This document shows, in pieces, positions 1 through 6,085 of a stretch of 9,831 bases of DNA. Under the pieces are notes generated by a model. The model saw only the letters and a list, made by a program, of their open reading frames with translations. It did no database searches and was not told where the DNA came from. The position numbers and the translations under genes are program-made. The stretch comes from JBQCEE01 sp051960575 (lineage in GTDB: Bacteria; Actinomycetota; Actinomycetes; Mycobacteriales; Jatrophihabitantaceae): assembly GCF_051960575.1 (NCBI RefSeq), contig NZ_JBQCEE010000235.1, forward strand, positions 1 through 9,831. Reading direction: 5' to 3'. The number at the start of each line of letters is the position of its first letter. Position 1 is the first letter of the stretch.

Positions 1-1039
1 CGCGCTGAGCGGGGATCCGCCCGGCACCGCGGATCAGCTCGATCAGTTCCGTGCGGTTGCTGCGATGCCGCGCGCCGGCCGACGAGACGACATTCTCCTC
101 GAGCATCACCGAACCGAGGTCGTCCGCGCCGAAATGCAGCGTGAGCTGGCCGATGTCCTTGCCGGTGGTCAACCACGAGCCCTGCAGGTGGTTGACGTTG
201 TCGAAGAAGAGCCGCGCGACGGCGACCATGCGCAGGTACTCGAGGCTGGTCGCCTGGGTGCGTCCCTTGAGGTGGTTGTTCTCCGGCTGGTACGTCCATG
301 GGATGAAGCTGCGGAAGCCGCCGGTGCGGTCCTGCACGTCACGGATCATCCGCAGGTGCTCGATGCGCTCGGCGTTCGTCTCGCCGGTGCCCATCATGAA
401 CGTGGCGGTCGACTCGACGCCGAGGCGGTGCGCGGCCTCCATGACCGACAGCCAGACCTCGCCCTTCTCCTTGAGCGGGGCGATCGCGGTGCGGGGCCGG
501 TCGACCAGGATCTCGGCGCCGGCGCCCGCGAAGCTGTCCAGGCCGGCGGCGTGCAGGCGTGCGATGACCTCCTCGTGCGGGAGGTCGCTCGTGCGGCCGA
601 TGTGCACGACCTCGGACGCGCCGAGGCTGTGCAACGTCAGCGATGGGTACTCGCGCTTGATCGCGGCGAAGATGCGCTCGTACCACTCGATGCCGAGCTC
701 CGGTGAGTGGCCGCCCTGCAGCATGATCTGCGTGGCGCCGAGCTCGACGGCCTCGCCGCAGCGGCGCAGGATCTCCTCGTCGCTGTGCGTCCAGCCCTCC
801 TCGTGCTTCGGCGCGCGGTAGAAGGCGCAGAACTTGCACGCCGTGACGCAGACGTTCGTGTAGTTGATGTTGCGGTCGATGATGTAGGTGGCGATGTTGT
901 CCGGGTAGCGCCGGCGCCGCACCGTGTCGGCCGCCTGCCCCAGGGCGTGCAGCGGGGCGTCGGTGTAGAGCAGCAGGGCTTCGTCCGGCGTGATGCGGCC
1001 GCCGCTCGCGGCGCGGTCCAGGATCTCGGCGATCGTCAC
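1..1039 (-). CDS. mqnC: Cyclic dehypoxanthinyl futalosine synthase MqnC (radical SAM), C-terminus cut by window edge
   Basis: Radical SAM enzyme of the futalosine menaquinone route; it cyclises dehypoxanthinyl futalosine to the cyclic product used by MqnD. Seen: 346 residues are visible before the sequence runs off at base 1. The cluster-binding motif CX3CX2C is at C64, C68 and C71 (CVTACKFCAF). A GWTHSDEEI block lies at 82-90 and a QGGH SAM-site motif at 108-111. The last visible residues (AGRIPAQR) match the family's near-C-terminal region, so about 30-50 residues are missing. The GTG at 1037-1039 is the only ATG/GTG/TTG between the upstream in-frame stop (1094-1096) and the conserved N-terminus. 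It has no Shine-Dalgarno but has a TAACCT box 7 nt upstream, suggesting a leaderless mRNA. It is divergent from the SDR gene. MqnE is a paralogue; the GWTHSDEE and QGGHxPxLGIEWYE blocks favour MqnC. Confidence 0.93.
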   Translation of the reverse strand, partial: MTIAEILDRAASGGRITPDEALLLYTDAPLHALGQAADTVRRRRYPDNIATYIIDRNINYTNVCVTACKFCAFYRAPKHEEGWTHSDEEILRRCGEAVELGATQIMLQGGHSPELGIEWYERIFAAIKREYPSLTLHSLGASEVVHIGRTSDLPHEEVIARLHAAGLDSFAGAGAEILVDRPRTAIAPLKEKGEVWLSVMEAAHRLGVESTATFMMGTGETNAERIEHLRMIRDVQDRTGGFRSFIPWTYQPENNHLKGRTQATSLEYLRMVAVARLFFDNVNHLQGSWLTTGKDIGQLTLHFGADDLGSVMLEENVVSSAGARHRSNRTELIELIRGAGRIPAQR

Positions 1040-1046
1040 GCCAGCC

Positions 1047-1052
1047 AGGTTA
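1047..1052 (-). promoter_or_regulatory. Candidate -10 box for leaderless mqnC
   Basis: On the minus strand TAACCT is followed by seven bases and then the GTG start. This fits the actinobacterial TANNNT -10 consensus with transcription starting at or next to the start codon. No purine-rich ribosome binding site lies between. No convincing -35 hexamer is seen. Confidence 0.5.
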
Positions 1053-1214
1053 CGGGGGCGACCCGCGCGTCCGCCCGTTCGGTCCGGTTGCTGTCAGGTG
1101 TGTCCGGACGGCACTGACCGCCCCGGCGGGTCGACCCGCTCGACCGCCCGAGAACGCCGCTTCGGCGGCCGGCGGGTGACGATCCGGGCGGGTCGACGGG
1201 ATCGGGGCCGTGGA

Positions 1215-1220
1215 TACGCT
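1215..1220 (+). promoter_or_regulatory. Candidate -10 box for leaderless SDR gene
   Basis: TACGCT is followed by six bases and then the ATG at 1227, which places +1 at the A of ATG. A weak -35 candidate TCGACG lies at 1193-1198, with a 16-bp spacer, and overlaps the repeated GCGGGTCGAC. No Shine-Dalgarno precedes the ATG. Confidence 0.5.
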
Positions 1221-1226
1221 CGGCGC

Positions 1227-2018
1227 ATGGGCAGGACATTGACGGGCGCGGCGATCGTCACGGGTGCGTCCAGCGGGATCGGGCTCGAGATCGCGACGAT
1301 CCTGGCGCGGCGGGGCAACTCGGTGGTGCTGGTGGCGCGGTCGGAGGACCGTCTGCGGGAGCTGGCCGGCCGCCTCGGCGCCGGCGCGCACGTCGTGCCG
1401 TGCGACCTCGCCGACCGGGACGCGCGGGCGGCTCTGCCCGCGCGGGTCGCCGAGCTGGGCCTCGTGCCCGAGATCCTCGTGAACAACGCCGGCTTCTCGA
1501 CGATGGGGCCGGTCGCGTCGTCCGACGCCGAGGCCGAGGTCGGGATGCTCGAGGTCGACGTCGTGGCCGTCGCCGACCTGTGCAGCCGGTTCGTGCCGGG
1601 CATGGTCGCGCGCGGACGCGGCGCGGTGCTCAACGTCGCCTCGACGGCGGCGTTCCAGCCGCTGCCCGGGCAGGCCGGCTACGCAGCGGCGAAGGCGTTC
1701 GTGCTGTCGTACACGCAGTCGCTCGCCGGCGAGCTGCGTGGCACCGGCGTGACCGCGACGGCGCTGGGCCCGGGGCCGGTGCACACCGGCTTCGGCGAGC
1801 GTGCTGGCTTCGCCGACCACGACGCCGAGGACGCGTTGCCCGCGTTCCTCTGGGTCGAGGCCGACCGGGTTGCGCGGCTCGCGGTCGACGGCATGGACCG
1901 CGGCCGGCTCGTCGTCATCCCCGGCGTCGGCAACCGCGTCGGGTCGGTGTTCGCCGCGCTCGCGCCCCGGAAGCTGCTCGTCCCGATCCTCGCGAAGCAG
2001 CACCCGGCGCTGAGATAG
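1227..2018 (+). CDS. Short-chain dehydrogenase/reductase, classical NAD(P)-binding type
   Basis: A 263-residue SDR oxidoreductase, a normal length for the classical family. Seen: cofactor motif TGASSGIG at 12-19 (TGxxxGxG), D60 before L61 in the adenine-contact position, NNAG at 86-89, catalytic S139 in NVAST, and YAAAK with Y152 and K156. The usual catalytic-tetrad Asn, expected near 111 in a xNVxx context, is Asp here (EVDVVA). R38 after the second strand suggests NADP(H) preference, but this is weak. The substrate cannot be told. An open frame extends upstream to 990, but homology begins at the ATG at 1227, which also has the promoter box. The gene ends in TAG, with the inverted-repeat unit at 2022-2082 just after it. 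It is divergent from mqnC; a role in the menaquinone pathway is not indicated by its family. Confidence 0.88.
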   Translation: MGRTLTGAAIVTGASSGIGLEIATILARRGNSVVLVARSEDRLRELAGRLGAGAHVVPCDLADRDARAALPARVAELGLVPEILVNNAGFSTMGPVASSDAEAEVGMLEVDVVAVADLCSRFVPGMVARGRGAVLNVASTAAFQPLPGQAGYAAAKAFVLSYTQSLAGELRGTGVTATALGPGPVHTGFGERAGFADHDAEDALPAFLWVEADRVARLAVDGMDRGRLVVIPGVGNRVGSVFAALAPRKLLVPILAKQHPALR

Positions 2019-2021
2019 CCG

Positions 2022-2082
2022 ACTTGGTCCCCTGCTGCGGTCGCCAACAAGATCGCCGAGCGGTCACTGCAGGGGACCAAGT
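2022..2082. repeat. 61-bp inverted-repeat unit between convergent genes (terminator or dispersed element)
   Basis: Two perfect 14-bp arms, ACTTGGTCCCCTGC at 2022-2035 and its reverse complement at 2069-2082, flank a 33-nt centre. It lies between the SDR stop (2018) and the permease stop (2095), so it could terminate both. The loop is long for an intrinsic terminator and no T-run follows. The centre carries GCGGTC at 2037-2042 and 2060-2065, with a third copy at 2091-2096. It may equally be a small mobile or REP-like repeat. Confidence 0.6.
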
Positions 2083-2097
2083 TCGGCCGAGCGGTCA
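2055..2097. repeat. 12-bp direct repeat pair
   Basis: GCCGAGCGGTCA occurs at 2055-2066 and again at 2086-2097. The first copy is inside the inverted-repeat unit; the second runs into the permease's stop codon (TCA, read TGA on the minus strand). The spacing is 31 bp from start to start. It may mark duplication of a terminator segment or an insertion footprint. Confidence 0.55.
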
Positions 2098-3189
2098 GCC
2101 GAGCGCGGTCAGCAGCCCGCCGGCCAGCACTCCCCCGAGAGCAACCACACCAGCGGCTGCGCCCACGGCTCGCCGGCCCAGCGACCGCACGAGCATGGCC
2201 ATCGCCGGCAGGCTCACGGCCGGCAGCGTGAGCAGCAGCGCGCCGACGCCGCCGAGCGAGAGGCCGAGCGCGGCGAGCCCCGCGACGATCGGGATCTCGC
2301 CACCGGTCGGGATGACCACGAGCGTGCCGACGACAGCGGCGACGATGACGACGAGGACGCCGGCGTGGACGAACCCGCTCTCGCCGACCGGGAAGAGCCA
2401 GCCGCGCACGGCGCCGACTGCGAGCACCACGACGAGGTACTCGGGCACCAGGATCAGACCCAGGCGCAGCAGCGTGAGCACGAAGCGCCGTGGCGCCCCG
2501 GCCAGCCAGGTTCCGTCGACCGGCCGGCTCGCGTCCGCCGGCACGGCGGCCGGGCGCTGCTCGGCGTCACGCTCCACGAGTCGCCCGACCAGTGCGGAGC
2601 CACCGACCACCACCACCAGGCCGACCGCGAGCCGGGTGACGACCCACTGCCACGGGGCGACGAAGCCGAGGAAGACGAGCACGGCGGGGTTCAGCAGCGG
2701 GTTGCCGAGCCAGTAGGCGACGACCGCAGCCGTGCCTGCGCCCTCACGCCGCAGCGTCGCGGCCACCGGTGCGGTGCAGCAGGTGCACATCAGGCTGGGC
2801 GTGCTCATGAGTCCGCCGACGGCGGCGCTGCCCACCTTCGTCCGACGGTTCATGACGCGAGCCACCCAGCTGCCCGGGACGAACGCCGACACCGCCGCGC
2901 TGATGAGCAGGGCCGCGACGAGGGCCCGCCACACCAGCTCGAAGTAGGCGGACGCGAACGAGGTCGCCGCGTGCCACGACGGCGCGTTACTGGCGTGGAC
3001 ACCACCCACGGCCAGGATGCTGCTGCCCTTCCACGTGTGGGTGCCCGACAGCGTGACCGCCTTGTGCAGGTACGGCACCCACTTCGACCACGCGAGCGCG
3101 ACCGCCGCGATGGCGAGCGCGGTGACCAGCGCTGCCGCGACCACGGCCCGGCGATGTCCGGCACGACCGGGCGCCGCTGCCGTCGTCAT
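2095..3189 (-). CDS. ArsP/YraQ-type (UPF0718, PF03773-like) membrane permease
   Basis: A 364-residue polytopic inner-membrane protein. Seen: about eight to nine hydrophobic spans (roughly 17-34, 83-105, 122-142, 150-178, 183-203, 237-262, 274-295, 300-322, 343-361). It has the family's pattern of a Cys motif (MCTCCTAPV, C135, C137, C138), GNPLLNP at 162-168 and PTGGEIP at 294-300. Family knowledge: these permeases are linked to export of organoarsenicals or other soft-metal or thiol compounds, but most members are uncharacterised, and I do not assign a substrate. The loop at 204-235 is cytoplasmic-looking. It follows mqnA on the same strand after 90 bp containing a palindrome, so co-transcription is possible but uncertain. 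The ATG at 3187-3189 has no clear Shine-Dalgarno. Confidence 0.8.
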   Translation of the reverse strand: MTTAAAPGRAGHRRAVVAAALVTALAIAAVALAWSKWVPYLHKAVTLSGTHTWKGSSILAVGGVHASNAPSWHAATSFASAYFELVWRALVAALLISAAVSAFVPGSWVARVMNRRTKVGSAAVGGLMSTPSLMCTCCTAPVAATLRREGAGTAAVVAYWLGNPLLNPAVLVFLGFVAPWQWVVTRLAVGLVVVVGGSALVGRLVERDAEQRPAAVPADASRPVDGTWLAGAPRRFVLTLLRLGLILVPEYLVVVLAVGAVRGWLFPVGESGFVHAGVLVVIVAAVVGTLVVIPTGGEIPIVAGLAALGLSLGGVGALLLTLPAVSLPAMAMLVRSLGRRAVGAAAGVVALGGVLAGGLLTALG

Positions 3190-3245
3190 CGGCGGTCAGG
3201 ACAGGTGCGAGCGACAGGCCGGCCGGGGCGCATGCCGTCCGCCTA

Positions 3246-3261
3246 CCGCAGCGCGCTGCGG
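3246..3261. promoter_or_regulatory. 16-bp perfect palindrome between mqnA and the permease gene
   Basis: CCGCAGCGCGCTGCGG is perfectly self-complementary. An alternative overlapping stem pairs GTCCGC at 3237-3242 with GCGGAC at 3258-3263. It lies 19 bp past the mqnA stop and 57 bp before the permease ATG. It could be a mqnA terminator hairpin or an operator for the permease; no T-run is present. Confidence 0.4.
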
Positions 3262-3279
3262 ACGAAACCTGGCGTCGCG

Positions 3280-4095
3280 TCAGACCTCGGCGAACGCCGG
3301 CTCGACGGGCAGGCCGGCGCGGCGGGCGAACTCCTGCAGCCCGGCCAGTTGCCGCTCGCCGAGGCGGAAGTCGAGGGTGCGGAAGTACGTGGCGAGCGTG
3401 GGCGCGTCGAAGACCTCCCACCGCGCGGCCTGCGCGGCGATGTCGTCGACGTGCAACAACGCCTCGTCGCGGCTGCGCACGAACGCCTCGTGCACGTCCT
3501 TCACCAGTCCCGGGTTGGCGGCGGCGTAGTCGCGCCGGGCGGCCCAGACAGCGAAGACCATCGGCAGCCCCGACCACTCGCGCCACGCGGCACCGAGGTC
3601 GTGCACCTCGAGACCGCGGCGGGGTGCGTCGTAGGTGGCGCGCAGGGCGGTGTCGCCGATCAGCACCGCGGCGTCGGCCTCGAGCAGCATCGCGGTGAGG
3701 TCGGGCGGGCACTCGAAGTACTCGGGCTCGACCCCGTGCACCTCGCGCAACCACATGCGCGCGAGCCGCACGGACGTGCGTGACGTCGAGCCGAGCGCCA
3801 CACGGCGCACCTCACTCAACGGACGTTGCGTCACGAGGTTGACCGAGAGCACCGGCCCGTCCGAGCCCACCGCGAGGTCGGGCAGCAGCAGCAGGTGGTC
3901 GGCGTTGCGCAGGTACTCGACCAGCGAGATCGGGCCGATGTCGAGCGTCCCTGCGACGAGCGCGTCGTTGAGCCGGTCGGGCGTGTCCTTGGTGAGCTCG
4001 ACGTCGAGCAGCGCGCCGGAGCGGACGAGTCCCCAGTAGATCGGCAGGCAGTTCAGGAACTGGATGTGCCCGACCCGGGGACGCGGCGCCGTCAT
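3280..4095 (-). CDS. mqnA: Chorismate dehydratase MqnA
   Basis: First committed enzyme of the futalosine pathway: it removes water from chorismate to give 3-enolpyruvylbenzoate. Seen: 271 residues, typical of the MqnA/VitK2_biosynth (PF02621) periplasmic-binding-protein-like fold, with the N-terminal strand block VGHIQFLNCLPIYWGL (8-23), GPISLVEY (54-61), SVNLVTQ (84-90), the STSR turn at 103-106, IGDTAL (146-151) and the WREWSGLPMVFAVW block (171-184). An in-frame ATG at 4236 would add 47 low-complexity Thr/Ser/Arg residues and overlap the upstream gene, so I chose the ATG at 4093-4095. A GAGGA sits only 2 nt before it, too close to be a ribosome binding site, while TACCGT lies 7 nt before, fitting a leaderless start. 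The upstream protease gene ends 22 bp away. Its pathway partners MqnC and MqnE lie at either end of the window. Confidence 0.95.
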   Translation of the reverse strand: MTAPRPRVGHIQFLNCLPIYWGLVRSGALLDVELTKDTPDRLNDALVAGTLDIGPISLVEYLRNADHLLLLPDLAVGSDGPVLSVNLVTQRPLSEVRRVALGSTSRTSVRLARMWLREVHGVEPEYFECPPDLTAMLLEADAAVLIGDTALRATYDAPRRGLEVHDLGAAWREWSGLPMVFAVWAARRDYAAANPGLVKDVHEAFVRSRDEALLHVDDIAAQAARWEVFDAPTLATYFRTLDFRLGERQLAGLQEFARRAGLPVEPAFAEV

Positions 4096-4102
4096 GTCCT
4101 CG

Positions 4103-4108
4103 ACGGTA
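4103..4108 (-). promoter_or_regulatory. Candidate -10 box for leaderless mqnA
   Basis: Minus-strand TACCGT, then seven bases, then the mqnA ATG. If active, mqnA has its own start inside the short gap after the protease gene rather than depending only on read-through. The -35 is not recognisable. Confidence 0.45.
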
Positions 4109-4117
4109 CGCGGCCGG

Positions 4118-5206
4118 TCAGGGGATCCAGACCCGGTCCTTCGCGAGGTCCGGGCAGGTGGTGCTGCCGGTGCCGTAGTAGTCGTCGTGGCGCCAGTCGA
4201 GGACGAGGTGCTGGTAGTCGCGTCCCCACGGCACACCGGGCGGGCCCTCGTAGATGATGTCGCGCCCCAGCCGCACCGTCCGTCCGCCGACCGTCGCCGG
4301 GTACCAGCTGTCGCCGACGTGGCCGTCCTTGGTCGAGTGCCTCGCGCAGTTCGGCGCGGCGCCCATCGCGTGGGTCATCTCGTGCGCGGCGAGGTAGGTG
4401 GCGCCGTAGGGGAACGCGTCCTTCGTGCTCGGGTAGATGCCGCCGCACGAGTGCATCCAGAGCACGGCGAGCGGGCCGCCCTCGACGCCGCACTCACCGC
4501 GGCTGCTGCTCGACTCGACGTAGACGACGGCGAGCGAGCGCGGGGCGAGCAGCCCGCTGCTGCCGAGTTGCCGCTTGATGTCGGCCAGGCCGTCGTGCCC
4601 GTTCGCGGTGCGCTGCAGGGCGGCGCGCGTGATCGACAGCCGGAAGGTCTGCACCCGGATCGCGTGCGACGGGGCACGGACGAAGCGCAGCCGGCGCCCG
4701 CCCGTCTGCCCGGCGAACCACCTGATCACCGAGCCGAGGTCGGTGCGGATCGCCGCCGTGCGGTTCACCGCGACGACATCCCTCGGCACCACGTAGACGA
4801 CCTGGAACTGGGTGGCGGCGGCGGCCGGGAGCACGCGTCCGGCGAGGCGGACGAGCGGGCCGTAGCCACTGCTCGACCGGGCGAAGAGCGCGTAGTGGCG
4901 GGTGTGGCCGGGCACGACGGTGACGTCGGTGTACGTGCGGCGCGACGCGGGCAGCGTGGCGACCAGGTCGCCGTCGCTCGGCCGCTCGATCGGCGTGCTG
5001 GTGTCGTAGACGGCGCGGATGACGACGGACGTGACGCCGGCGGCCGGTGCGTCCCACGCGAGGCGGAGGCCGTAGGTGGCGGCAGTGAGCGTGGCACCCC
5101 TGAGCGCCGGCGGGGCGGACGCGTCGGCGCCCGTCGCGGGGACCACCAGGGTCGCGAGCATCAGCAGCAGCGCAGCGGCGATGCGCGTCCCACGGCGTTT
5201 CGGCAC
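4118..5206 (-). CDS. Secreted metalloprotease-like protein with N-terminal FN3-like domain and HEMTH motif
   Basis: A 362-residue exported protein. Seen: a signal peptide (KRR at 3-5, hydrophobic 9-22, AxA cleavage options around 27-31); an FN3-like beta domain at about 34-125; and a catalytic-looking region from about 134 to the end. AAHEMTHAMGA places a zincin HExxH at 275-279 (H275, E276, H279). The metzincin third His is absent at its canonical place (P286 instead), but H290 and H296 in CARHSTKDGHVGD are possible ligands, as in actinobacterial secreted proteins with HExxHxxGA...GH...DIMY layouts; DIIYE at 316-320 fits that ending. Four Cys (239, 254, 287, 351) could form disulfides. The GTG at 5204-5206 is preceded by GGAAGGGG at good spacing. 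The open frame upstream to 5947 is only the shadow of the phosphatase gene. The substrate is unknown. Confidence 0.72.
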   Translation of the reverse strand: MPKRRGTRIAAALLLMLATLVVPATGADASAPPALRGATLTAATYGLRLAWDAPAAGVTSVVIRAVYDTSTPIERPSDGDLVATLPASRRTYTDVTVVPGHTRHYALFARSSSGYGPLVRLAGRVLPAAAATQFQVVYVVPRDVVAVNRTAAIRTDLGSVIRWFAGQTGGRRLRFVRAPSHAIRVQTFRLSITRAALQRTANGHDGLADIKRQLGSSGLLAPRSLAVVYVESSSSRGECGVEGGPLAVLWMHSCGGIYPSTKDAFPYGATYLAAHEMTHAMGAAPNCARHSTKDGHVGDSWYPATVGGRTVRLGRDIIYEGPPGVPWGRDYQHLVLDWRHDDYYGTGSTTCPDLAKDRVWIP

Positions 5207-5218
5207 GGACGTCCCCTT

Positions 5219-5231
5219 CCGGATTGTCCGG
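5219..5231. promoter_or_regulatory. Small inverted repeat in a divergent start region
   Basis: CCGGA, three bases, TCCGG. It overlaps the protease's Shine-Dalgarno side and ends 2 bp before the phosphatase -10 box. The two start codons are only 39 bp apart, so a factor binding here could affect both genes. It is short, so chance is possible. Confidence 0.3.
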
Positions 5232-5232
5232 C

Positions 5233-5238
5233 TAGGGT
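5233..5238 (+). promoter_or_regulatory. Candidate -10 box for leaderless phosphatase gene
   Basis: TAGGGT, seven bases, then the GTG start at 5246. There is no Shine-Dalgarno in between. No convincing -35 is found in the 39-bp divergent gap or the start of the protease gene. Confidence 0.5.
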
Positions 5239-5245
5239 CGCACGA

Positions 5246-6010
5246 GTGACCGACGATCCACCCGACGATCGCCAACTCGCACAGGACCTCGTCCGCGACG
5301 CCGGCACCCTCGCCGCCCACATGCTCGCCGACGGACTGCGCACCGAGTACAAGACCTCGGTGACGGACGTGGTGTCCGCGGCCGACCACGCCGCGGAGGA
5401 GCTGGTCGTCTCGCGGCTGCGCTCCGCGCGTCCCGACGACGGGATCATCGGCGAGGAGGGGACGTCCGAGTCGGGCGAGCGAACCTGGTACGTCGATCCG
5501 GTCGACGGGACGTACAACTTCCTCTCCGGGCTGCCTGTCTGGTGCTCGGCGCTCGGCCTGGTGGACGCGACGGGGCCGGTGCTCGGCGCGGTGTACCAGC
5601 CGACCACGGACGAGCTGTGGGTCGGTGGACCGTCGGTGCCGCTGACGCTGAACGGTGCTTCGGTGCCCGCGTTGGTCGACCGCCCGCTCGGCGAGGTGTC
5701 GCTGGCGTCGTACCTGCACCCGCCGAGGTTGTCCGACGGTCGTCTGCGCGAGCCGTTCCTCCGGCTCGTGTCGTCCGCCGCGACCGTGCGTATGCTCGGG
5801 TCGGGGTCGGTCGAATTGGCGTCCGTCGCGTCCGGCCGGCTGGGCCTGTTCGTGCAGACCGATTCGGCCTGGTGGGACTGGTACCCCGGCGCCGCGCTCG
5901 TGCTCGCCGCCGGCGGCGCCGCTGAGGTGCTCGAGCACGATGGCCACCGCTGGCTCGTCGCCGGCAACCGGCAGGCCGTCGCCGACGCGATCGCGCTCGT
6001 CCGCGGATGA
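5246..6010 (+). CDS. Inositol-monophosphatase family phosphatase
   Basis: A 254-residue Mg2+-dependent sugar-phosphate phosphatase of the IMPase/FIG superfamily. Seen: the metal-binding set GEEG (69-72, E70/E71), YVDPVDGTYNF with D84, D87 and T89, and the second signature WWDWYPGAALVLAAGG, where D211 supplies the last metal ligand. KTSVTDVVSAAD at 36-47 is the usual lead-in. The usual WDxAAG is WDWYPG here, a mild departure. Substrates in the family include inositol-1-phosphate, histidinol phosphate, PAP and fructose bisphosphate; sequence alone does not decide, though the layout resembles actinobacterial IMPases more than HisN. The frame is open back to 4064, but homology begins near the GTG at 5246, which has a -10 box 7 nt upstream. 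The stop codon lies inside the left arm of the terminator that follows. Confidence 0.88.
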   Translation: MTDDPPDDRQLAQDLVRDAGTLAAHMLADGLRTEYKTSVTDVVSAADHAAEELVVSRLRSARPDDGIIGEEGTSESGERTWYVDPVDGTYNFLSGLPVWCSALGLVDATGPVLGAVYQPTTDELWVGGPSVPLTLNGASVPALVDRPLGEVSLASYLHPPRLSDGRLREPFLRLVSSAATVRMLGSGSVELASVASGRLGLFVQTDSAWWDWYPGAALVLAAGGAAEVLEHDGHRWLVAGNRQAVADAIALVRG

Positions 6011-6055
6011 TCACGCGCTCAGGCGCGCCAGGGTGTGCCTGAGCGCGAGATCATC
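6006..6055. terminator. Strong bidirectional hairpin terminator overlapping a stop codon
   Basis: The stem is 7 bp (GATGATC 6006-6012 with GATCATC 6049-6055), one A-A mismatch, then 11 bp (CGCGCTCAGGC 6014-6024 with GCCTGAGCGCG 6037-6047), with a 12-nt loop. It sits between convergent genes ending at 6010 and 6086 and includes the phosphatase TGA. No T-run flanks either side, as is common for actinobacterial hairpin terminators. Confidence 0.82.
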
Positions 6056-6085
6056 TCCCGCCCGGCGCGCACCGTGCGGCACGGA

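Larger units (their letters stand above)
1040..1226. promoter_or_regulatory. Divergent promoter region between mqnC and the SDR gene
   Basis: This gene-free region of 187 bp holds both divergent promoters. Seen: a perfect 14-bp palindrome GCGGGTCGACCCGC at 1126-1139; a repeat of its left ten bases (GCGGGTCGAC) at 1188-1197, next to where the SDR -35 would lie; and a 5-bp hairpin with a C(TTCG)G loop at 1156-1169. The palindrome plus repeated part could be a regulator's operator; which protein binds, if any, is unknown. Confidence 0.4.

Noticed and set aside
1156..1169. TTCG-loop hairpin as a terminator
   Set aside because: It lies between divergent genes where no transcript ends, and the stem is only 5 bp.
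2365..3783. Plus-strand 472-codon frame
   Set aside because: It runs opposite the permease and mqnA genes and is rich in Arg, His and Gly as expected for an antisense shadow in GC-rich DNA.
4064..5245. Plus-strand extension of the phosphatase gene
   Set aside because: It lies opposite the protease gene and shows no family similarity; the phosphatase homology begins near the GTG at 5246.
4118..5947. Minus-strand open frame of 609 codons as one protein
   Set aside because: The part above 5206 lies opposite the well-supported phosphatase gene and has shadow-like Arg-rich sequence; the GTG at 5206 with GGAAGGGG and a signal peptide is the real start.
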